64,000 nucleotides of DNA from the NCBI RefSeq assembly GCF_030413615.1, contig NZ_CP129236.1, positions 232,001 to 296,000 on the forward strand, in the 5' to 3' direction. Below the pieces are notes generated by a model. That model saw nothing but the letters and a program-made list of their open reading frames with translations. It was not told the DNA's origin and did no database searches. This DNA comes from Planococcus shixiaomingii (GTDB lineage Bacteria; Bacillota; Bacilli; Bacillales_A; Planococcaceae). Position numbers and translations under genes: made by a program. Below, piece by piece: positions 58,518 through 64,000 of the stretch. Numbering within the stretch: position 1 is the stretch's first letter; every line of letters starts with the position of its first letter.

Positions 58518-58739
58518 CTAAACACCTCTATTCGTAAAATCCTATCTTATTTTTGGAAATCGCTTAGCTAAAACACTTTTATAACATAAAGGACGTTTTA
58601 CGCAGTAAGGAACTTATTTATTATTTCTTTATTCAGGTTGAAAATCCTTTATATAAGTCGTGAAATCAGATGTTATGTTTAATTTTCAGGAGAGAGGAAA
58701 GAGTAATACAAAATTAAAGCTAATAAAGGAGTGGGAAAC

Positions 58740-59240
58740 GTGGAACTTTTGAAAGTGAATGGGCAGGTTAATGTGAAAAAACTGGCTGTCAGTGTGTTGG
58801 TCCCTGTGGTAGGTGGATCGATTGTCGGAGCGCTCGCTAGCCGCAACTCCCAGGAACAGTACGATAATTTGAAGAAACCATCATTTTCGCCGCCGCCTTG
58901 GGTTTTTCCGACTGTGTGGACAACACTCTATACAATGATGGGTGTCGCCAAATACCGGGCAGATGAAAAAGCGAAACTTCAAGAGGCCCAATCAAAAACG
59001 AGTGTGCCTTATGATGTGCAGTTGGGCTTAAATTTCTTATGGTCATTCTTGTTCTTCAAATGGCGCTTGCGCGGCACTGCTTTAGTTGAAATGGCGTTCT
59101 TGCTCGCCGCGATAACATTGACTGCGTATAAATTTGCCAAATACGACAAGACTGCCGGCTTATTGATGGTTCCGTATATCGGCTGGGTTTCTTTCGCTTT
59201 AGGGTTGAACTATTCGATCGTTAAACTGAACGCGCTGTAA
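58740..59240 (+). CDS. TspO/MBR-family membrane protein
   Basis: 166 residues from GTG 58740 (AAAGGAG eight bases upstream; the GTG at 58731 lies within that site). Five membrane helices. The signature PSFSPPPWVFPTVWTTLYTMMGVAKY and LNFLWSFLFFKWRLRGTALVEMAFLL are typical of TspO, the tryptophan-rich sensory protein that binds porphyrins and cholesterol-like ligands. An N-terminal extension of about 20 residues precedes helix one. No terminator is obvious before the next gene. Confidence 0.9.
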   Translation: MELLKVNGQVNVKKLAVSVLVPVVGGSIVGALASRNSQEQYDNLKKPSFSPPPWVFPTVWTTLYTMMGVAKYRADEKAKLQEAQSKTSVPYDVQLGLNFLWSFLFFKWRLRGTALVEMAFLLAAITLTAYKFAKYDKTAGLLMVPYIGWVSFALGLNYSIVKLNAL

Positions 59241-59353
59241 ACTTTAAGCGCCGCATCTTTTTATTTTTGATTTTCGAATGAAGCCTCTTCGATTGTTTGA
59301 TAAACTTGTTATATTAAGGGAAAAGTTTTCCTATTAAGAAGGGGTGTATACAC

Positions 59354-59968
59354 GTGTTCAAGAAGATGGCTTCAGATGCTTTAGGATTATCGGATGTAGG
59401 GAAAATTATCGATCCGCAAGACTACGACAAAACCGATGCTGACGATTACGTCATGCACGAAGATGATGAGAAAATTTACTTTTTGATCAAAACCCGTGCC
59501 GATGAATATTGCTTTACGAACTTGGCGCTGATTCATGTGGATGGCGAAAGTGCGATGTCTTCTAAACGGACGTTGCGGCGCTATCCGTATTCCCAGCACA
59601 CCATCTCGGAAGTAGTGCTTGAAACAGCAGGGAAAATCGATTTGGATGTGGAAATCGGCTTCCGTTTAGGGGCTGTGGCGTTCAAAATCGACGTGCAAAA
59701 AAATCAGATCGAGAAGTTGAAGGATTTGTACAAAACGTTGTTGCGAATTGCTGAAATGACTTATGAAAACGGCATTCTCATCGATATGGCCGGGCAAAGC
59801 CTCGACAAGGCGGTAACGGTCCTGCAAAATTCGCGTCCGTCAAATGTCGATCTGGATGTCCAGTACTCCAAGTTGACGGATTTCGGCTTTACTTGGCTGA
59901 CTTCGGTCCGCAATCAATACCACGTAAAAGATTTCGGAGACGTCTTCGAAAAATACATCAATAACTAA
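59354..59968 (+). CDS. PH domain / YvbH-like oligomerisation-region protein
   Basis: 204 residues, GTG start with GAAGGGGTG seven bases upstream. Residues about 12-125 form a bacterial PH-like domain (YFLIKTRADEYCFTNLALIHVDGESAMSSKRTLRRYPYSQHTISEVVLETAGKIDLDVEIGFRLGAVAFKID). The C-terminal part (about 130-200) is the helical YvbH-type oligomerisation region. The protein is cytosolic and probably forms rings. The role is unknown. Confidence 0.87.
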   Translation: MFKKMASDALGLSDVGKIIDPQDYDKTDADDYVMHEDDEKIYFLIKTRADEYCFTNLALIHVDGESAMSSKRTLRRYPYSQHTISEVVLETAGKIDLDVEIGFRLGAVAFKIDVQKNQIEKLKDLYKTLLRIAEMTYENGILIDMAGQSLDKAVTVLQNSRPSNVDLDVQYSKLTDFGFTWLTSVRNQYHVKDFGDVFEKYINN

Positions 59969-59977
59969 AGTAAATGT

Positions 59978-60013
59978 AAAAATGCCATGGACCAAGCGTT
60001 CATGGCATTTTTC
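59978..60013 (+). terminator. Terminator of the PH-domain gene
   Basis: AAAAATGCCATG/CATGGCATTTTT stem with T-run. Confidence 0.88.
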
Positions 60014-60020
60014 TTGAATG

Positions 60021-60180
60021 TTGGACCGCAAATAAATTTCGCGGAGCACGAGTAAATTCCAAGGAACGCAAGTAAACGCTGAGGAACGCAAGTAAACCTT
60101 AAGGAACGCAAGTAAACCCTTAGCATCGCAAGTAAACTCCAGAAAACGCAAGTAAACTCTGTTTAACGCCAATAAAGCAT
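60021..60180. repeat. Eight-unit 20-bp tandem repeat array
   Basis: Eight direct repeats of exactly 20 bp start at 60021, 60041, 60061 and so on to 60161. The best units read AAGGAACGCAAGTAAACCCT. The core CGCAAGTAAA is nearly invariant in the five central units and degenerates at both ends. The unit is not a multiple of three, so it does not encode a repeated peptide. There are no unique spacers, so it is not a CRISPR array. It lies between the PH-domain terminator and the FMN reductase gene. Confidence 0.92.
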
Positions 60181-60261
60181 TCCCAAAGAAGAGTTATTGT
60201 TTTTGTAAGTCGGGTATTGATACGGTAACAAAAACTTTAACTGTACAAAGGAGAGTGCAAA

Positions 60262-60810
60262 ATGACGATAAAAGTGGCAGCGATTATTGGCAGTGTCAGA
60301 AAAGATTCGAACAATTTGAAGCTAGTGGAGTATATGAAAAAGCGCTATGCAGATCAGATGGATATTGAGCCTATTTTGATTAGCGACCTTCCGATGTACA
60401 ATCCGGACATAGAAGAAAACGCGCCGCAAGAAGTGATTGATTTTAGAAATAGGATCAAACAAGCTGATGCGGTGTTGTTTGCAGTGGCGGAATATAATTT
60501 TTCGATACCGGGAGCGCTGAAGAACGCCATTGACTGGCTGTCGCGCGGCGGTTTTGTGCTGCGGGAGAAACCAGCTTTTATCGTCGGATCTTCGATGGGT
60601 GTGCTTGGCAGTGTCCGAGCCCAAATTCATTTAAGAGAAATCTTATCCAATCCATCACTTTCGCCATGGCTCCTTCCGAATAATGAAGTATATATCGGTT
60701 CAGTCCATGAAAAATTGAATGAACAAAACGAAATGGTCGATTCTGGAACGCGCGGATTTTTAGATCAAGTAGTCGGAAACTTTGTTTCTTTTTACAACAG
60801 AATATCCTAA
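60262..60810 (+). CDS. NADPH-dependent FMN reductase family protein
   Basis: 182 residues with AAAGGAGAG upstream. Flavodoxin-like fold: VAAIIGSVRKDSNNLKLVEYMKKRY (FMN phosphate loop), LPMYNPDIEENAPQEVIDFRNRI, AVAEYNFSIPGALKNAIDWLSR (the Y-N-x-S-x-P-G-x-L-K-N-A-I-D-W signature) and KPAFIVGSSMGVLGSVRAQIHLR. It transfers electrons from NAD(P)H to FMN or quinone/azo substrates. Just downstream of the tandem array. Confidence 0.92.
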   Translation: MTIKVAAIIGSVRKDSNNLKLVEYMKKRYADQMDIEPILISDLPMYNPDIEENAPQEVIDFRNRIKQADAVLFAVAEYNFSIPGALKNAIDWLSRGGFVLREKPAFIVGSSMGVLGSVRAQIHLREILSNPSLSPWLLPNNEVYIGSVHEKLNEQNEMVDSGTRGFLDQVVGNFVSFYNRIS

Positions 60811-60813
60811 TAG

Positions 60814-60855
60814 AAAAATACCGCAAAAGCTTTTGGTTTTGCGGTATTTTTTTTT
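60814..60855 (+). terminator. Terminator of the FMN reductase gene
   Basis: AAAAATACCGCAAAA pairs with TTTTGCGGTATTTTT, run of nine T. Confidence 0.9.
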
Positions 60856-61120
60856 ATGGGACAAAAAATAATTAATTTTTGTCTAATATATTGCATTTAG
60901 CTACAGGTCTAAATGCCTTGCAGAATAAGGGTTTTCCTTTTGAAATGCTGTCAGTCCGCTAGGATAACCTCTTTTGTTTATGTATTTAGGTAAATAAAAG
61001 CAGTGCTATTTTCTTTGAAAAAGAATACAATTAAGGTTGCGTGTATCAAAAGAGATAGATTGAGGTTAGCGTTTATTTCTGGCGAGCGGCTTTTGGTGAA
61101 TTGTATCAGGAGGGAAGAAC
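60856..61120. other. Leader region of the proline dehydrogenase gene
   Basis: 265 bases. A perfect 8-bp inverted repeat GCATTTAG (60893-60900) and CTAAATGC (60909-60916), separated by eight bases, is the only clear structure and could be an operator. A frame starting at 61003 is a shadow of the following gene. Confidence 0.45.
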
Positions 61121-62092
61121 ATGTTAAAAGAAATTTTTATCGGATTGTCTACAAACCAAATGTTGACAGCTGCAGCAAAAAAATACGGCTTGAAACTTGG
61201 AGCTCAAAATGTTGTAGCGGGAACGAACGTTGAGGAGACAATCGAAAGCATACGGGAACTAAATGCGCTGGGCATCAGCTGTACAGTTGATAATCTGGGT
61301 GAATTCGTTTTCGAAAGAGAAGAAGCATTGAAAGCGAAAGACAGCATTCTAGAAGTGATTGAAGCGATCCATGCAAATGGAGTAGATGCTCACATCTCAT
61401 TAAAACCTACACAAATCGGGTTAGACATCGATTATGATTTCTGTTACGAAAACTTGAAGGAAATTGTAGCTGCTGCAAGCAAGTACGATATGCATATCAA
61501 CCTTGATATGGAAGATTACGGCCACGTTCAGCCTTCATACGATTTGCTGGAAACACTCTTAAAAGAGTACAGCAATGTCGGGACAGTTATCCAATCTTAT
61601 TTCTACCGGGCACAAGAAGATATCGAAAAACACAAAGACTTGCGTTTACGCATTGTAAAAGGCGCTTATAAAGAGCCGGCGGAGTACGCTTACCAAACAC
61701 GCGAGGAAATTGATGCAAACTTCATCGAATTGATTGAATATCATTTGCTGAACGGGAAATTCACATCAATTGCTACTCATGACCACCATATCATCAATCA
61801 CGTTATTGATTTTGTGGAAGAGTACGGCATCTCGCGCGACAAATTCGAGTTCCAGATGCTTTATGGTTTCCGCAAAGACATGCAAGTGGACTTGGCGAAA
61901 AAAGGCTATAACTTCTGCACATATGTGCCGTTTGGCGATGACTGGTACGGCTACTTTATGCGCCGTCTGGCAGAACGCCCGCAAAACTTGAACCTTGTTG
62001 TTAAGCAAGTGTTCAACAAACGCACAAATACAGCAATTGGCCTTTTTGCAGGCGCTTATGCGCTTGGCCGTTTAACAGCAAAGAAAAAATAA
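61121..62092 (+). CDS. putB: Proline dehydrogenase
   Basis: 323 residues with CAGGAGGGAAG seven bases before the ATG. The TIM barrel carries VDNLGEFVFEREEA, VDAHISLKPTQIGLDIDYDFC, LRIVKGAYKEPAEYAY, SIATHDHHIINHVIDF, FQMLYGFRKDMQ and the substrate-binding FGDDWYGYFMRRLAERPQN (Y-x-x-R-R). It oxidises proline to pyrroline-5-carboxylate with FAD and passes electrons to the quinone pool. The second enzyme (P5C dehydrogenase) is not in this window. Confidence 0.93.
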   Translation: MLKEIFIGLSTNQMLTAAAKKYGLKLGAQNVVAGTNVEETIESIRELNALGISCTVDNLGEFVFEREEALKAKDSILEVIEAIHANGVDAHISLKPTQIGLDIDYDFCYENLKEIVAAASKYDMHINLDMEDYGHVQPSYDLLETLLKEYSNVGTVIQSYFYRAQEDIEKHKDLRLRIVKGAYKEPAEYAYQTREEIDANFIELIEYHLLNGKFTSIATHDHHIINHVIDFVEEYGISRDKFEFQMLYGFRKDMQVDLAKKGYNFCTYVPFGDDWYGYFMRRLAERPQNLNLVVKQVFNKRTNTAIGLFAGAYALGRLTAKKK

Positions 62093-62097
62093 ATATT

Positions 62098-62133
62098 AAA
62101 AAAAGCTGCCGAGAAACTCTCGGCAGCTTTTTT
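62098..62133. terminator. Bidirectional terminator
   Basis: AAAAAGCTGCCGAG/CTCGGCAGCTTTTT stem between the proline dehydrogenase gene and the converging MFS gene. Confidence 0.92.
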
Positions 62134-63412
62134 ATTCAATTACAGGCTTGGCTTGAACCTCCTCGGCCAGCTTTCTTTTGCCGAAGATAAAATAGTAATA
62201 GGTTGATGAAACGATGTAAAGGCCGGCTGTAATGGTAAAGGCATAAGCATAACCCCAGAAAGAGCCGAACGTGATGACAAGACCAGCCGCAACCGGTCCC
62301 ATTGTTGCCCAGCCAATGTTGAAGACCATCTGATTAACGGAATTCGACAGGCCTTTGTATTTATCATGGACCAATTCCATTGCGACAGCACTTTGAATGG
62401 GGTTGGCAGCGTTCATCAATGCCTGCCGGAATAAAAACCCGACGGAAGCGAGCAGAAGAGAAGTCGTAAAGGCGGTTAGCAGCAGGAACGGAATGGACAA
62501 GAGTTGAAACAGGATCAGCGCCTTAACCTTTCCTACTTTACGAACCAGAACCGGTCCGATCAGCATGGCAACTGCAGTCATTGCGGAACCGAGCGATAAA
62601 ATCAGCCCGATATAAGCATTTGAAGCATCAAACCGGTTAGAAAAGTACAAATTTAAATACGGGACAACCAATCCGGAACCGATGCCAATCAATAAGCTTG
62701 CGAAGGAAAAATGAAAGATGACAATCAAGTTTTTCTTCAAGTCCATGTCTGCCGGATCAATTTTGATATGCGCTTCCACTTTTTTCTCAGTGGCGGGCAG
62801 GTTGTGGTTCAAGCGAAACAAGGGGATGAGCCCCATTGCAAAAAGCGCAGCACCAAAAAGCAGTGACCAACGGATGGCTTCGACTGCAGCCATGGAAAGG
62901 AATGCTTGGAACACATCAGAAACGATGCCGCCAAGCAAACTCCCGATAACATTTGCAACGGTCATTAAAGCGAAATAAATGCTAAATAAATGCACGCGCT
63001 CTGCCGACTTTGAATTTTCCGCCAAGAAAGGCACGCCGGATACTTGGACAAATGCCATGAAAAGGCCGGTAAAGAAGGCCGCATAAATGAGCGGCGTTTC
63101 CGCTATGGCAAAACTTCGGTAAAAAAGAGTAGCAGCAGTCAACAATGCGCCGCCAATAATAATCCACTTGCGTCCAAATCTATCACTCAAAAAACCGGCT
63201 GGAATCAGGATGATGGCCGATGCCAAAGCAGTCATCGAAATAACTTGCCCATTCACCGTCTCAGGCATTCCCAATTCTTTTATATATAAATTGTACATGA
63301 CCATAAAAACGCCCATTCCAATCTGGATGAGCACATTGGCCAGCATGAATAATTTGATGTTCTTATTGAAGGACATGATTTTCATCTTCCAGTCACGAAG
63401 CCAGCCCAACAT
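62132..63412 (-). CDS. Major facilitator superfamily transporter
   Basis: 426 residues with 12 membrane helices. The loop 2-3 motif GFLSDRFGRKWIIIGG and a second-half equivalent (IGPVLVRKVGKVKAL) mark an MFS permease. Opening FMLANVLIQIGMGVFMVMYNLYIKELGMPETVNGQVISM. It looks like an efflux-type or uncharacterised MFS member; the substrate is not determinable. The ATG at 63412 has a weak ribosome site, and internal ATGs (MKIM) are alternatives. Confidence 0.9.
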   Translation of the reverse strand: MLGWLRDWKMKIMSFNKNIKLFMLANVLIQIGMGVFMVMYNLYIKELGMPETVNGQVISMTALASAIILIPAGFLSDRFGRKWIIIGGALLTAATLFYRSFAIAETPLIYAAFFTGLFMAFVQVSGVPFLAENSKSAERVHLFSIYFALMTVANVIGSLLGGIVSDVFQAFLSMAAVEAIRWSLLFGAALFAMGLIPLFRLNHNLPATEKKVEAHIKIDPADMDLKKNLIVIFHFSFASLLIGIGSGLVVPYLNLYFSNRFDASNAYIGLILSLGSAMTAVAMLIGPVLVRKVGKVKALILFQLLSIPFLLLTAFTTSLLLASVGFLFRQALMNAANPIQSAVAMELVHDKYKGLSNSVNQMVFNIGWATMGPVAAGLVITFGSFWGYAYAFTITAGLYIVSSTYYYFIFGKRKLAEEVQAKPVIE

Positions 63413-63615
63413 AGAATTCCACTCGTTTCATTAGTTTATTTATTCGAAATTATTTCGCTTCTCTAAATATAAAGGTTGGTTGGAATTAAATCAAACATCT
63501 TTTAAGGGAGAAGAGTTAAAGCATCGCTCTCTCTCCAGAAGTTCGAACCATGTTTTTAAAACATGTTAAAGTATAAAAAGAAGCCATATTAATTGGGACA
63601 AGAGGGGATTTATGT

Positions 63616-64000
63616 ATGTATCGAACAATACTAGAGCCAAGGGTTTCGGAAACAGACGGGGTGGGGCATATCAACAATACGACGCTGCCGGTCTGGTTTG
63701 AAGCAGCCCGAAATCCGTTATTCAGCTTGTTTACGCCGGACCATGATTTTGGGAAATGGAAAATGGTGATCGTCAAGACTACGTTGGAATTCATCAAGCA
63801 AATTTATTTTGGCACCGATGTGGAAATCCGGGTCTGGGTGAAAAAAGTAGGCAATTCCAGCCTTGAACTGTATGAAGAACTTTATCAAAATGAAGTTTTA
63901 TGTGCTAAGAATACGGTCGTTTATGTGAATTATGATTTAACAGCGCAAAAATCGGAAAAAATTCCGGCAGAGATTCGGCAAGAGTTGAATAAGCATTTAT
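63616..64000 (+). CDS. Acyl-CoA thioesterase (4-hydroxybenzoyl-CoA thioesterase-like), cut by the window end
   Basis: The frame opens at ATG 63616, seven bases after GAGGGGA, and stays open to the window end (128 full codons). The sequence MYRTILEPRVSETDGVGHIN, then NTTLPVWFEAARNPLF, LEFIKQIYFGTDVEIRVWVKKVGNSSLELYEELYQ, shows the hotdog fold of the YbgC/4HBT family with the catalytic Asp in E-T-D-x-x-x-H-I-N-N. It hydrolyses acyl-CoA. The true C-terminus lies beyond the window. Confidence 0.88.
   Translation, partial: MYRTILEPRVSETDGVGHINNTTLPVWFEAARNPLFSLFTPDHDFGKWKMVIVKTTLEFIKQIYFGTDVEIRVWVKKVGNSSLELYEELYQNEVLCAKNTVVYVNYDLTAQKSEKIPAEIRQELNKHL

Noticed and set aside
59840..60172. 110-codon minus-strand frame across the tandem repeat
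   Set aside because: It overlaps the PH-domain gene and its terminator, and the 20-bp period shifts frame at each unit; no ribosome site.
60021..60180. CRISPR array
   Set aside because: The period is 20 bp with only about 8-9 variable bases, no unique spacers of 30 bases and no cas genes in the window.

Overview
The window looks like chromosomal DNA of a low-to-mid GC Gram-positive bacterium of the Bacillales, most likely Planococcaceae (Planococcus/Planomicrobium type). The evidence is strong AGGAGG ribosome sites, frequent GTG/TTG starts, Bacillus-type gene families (IspA intracellular subtilisin, AdaA/AdaB, YtxG-like DUF948, YhgE/Pip, CoaW, T-box leader, PerR boxes) and many bidirectional hairpin terminators. 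The genus is an inference from gene content. No rRNA, tRNA, phage, insertion sequence or CRISPR array was seen.

Layout. 1-7.2 kb: mostly single genes (NTF2-like, DCC-family thiol protein, FN3/DUF3238 protein, GAF-STAS RsbR-like sensor, YfcE-type phosphodiesterase, a Nudix protein with a degenerate box, RibD_C/DHFR-like reductase, hotdog thioesterase, ASCH protein). 7.3-10.2 kb: a CUT1 sugar ABC importer (binding protein and two permeases, no ATPase). 10.3-12.7 kb: a Trp T-box leader followed by trpE-trpG only. 12.8-18 kb: DDAH-like hydrolase, GNAT, GIY-YIG-like protein, SDR, SurA-N lipoprotein, hisC. 18.1-20.5 kb: a thioredoxin-reductase-like flavoprotein that keeps CPYC but has lost the NADPH motif, small proteins, and a YtxG-like protein behind a SigB-like promoter. 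20.8-23.2 kb: ribA-ribD-HAD phosphatase operon. 23.5-25.6 kb: PerR-box ferritin followed by a FetAB-type iron exporter. 25.6-33.3 kb: reductase, GNAT, ispA, DUF485/ActP symporter, hydrolase, orphan oligopeptide-binding lipoprotein. 33.3-39.8 kb: coaW, DUF2975 protein, nitroreductase, hemY/cgoX and PerR-box katA. 40-46.3 kb: LysM-NlpC/P60 endopeptidase, then a lipid module (acyl-CoA ligase, hotdog, FabG, split MaoC hydratase, TetR) with palindromic operators. 46.3-50 kb: adaA-adaB, a 23-residue-repeat protein, tatC-tatA. 50-54.5 kb: fhs, a small protein, threonine aldolase, DUF4139 protein. 54.6-58 kb: an Rrf2 regulator with a perfect operator next to a 946-residue YhgE-like protein. 58-64 kb: GNAT, TspO, PH-domain protein, an eight-unit 20-bp tandem array, FMN reductase, proline dehydrogenase, MFS transporter and a truncated thioesterase.

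Themes. Peroxide and iron defence recurs: two PerR boxes (ferritin, katA), an iron exporter directly behind ferritin, and the heme enzyme CgoX convergent with catalase. Intergenic DNA carries related GC-rich elements at 2.5, 5.7 and 35.6 kb. Two of these share a perfect 31-bp inverted match and lie between near-duplicate terminator hairpins. The most unexplained items are the 20-bp tandem array, the nested hairpins ahead of coaW, the 23-residue-repeat protein, a possible 34-residue cationic peptide gene at 19.9 kb, the Rrf2-YhgE pair and the TetR-linked lipid module.
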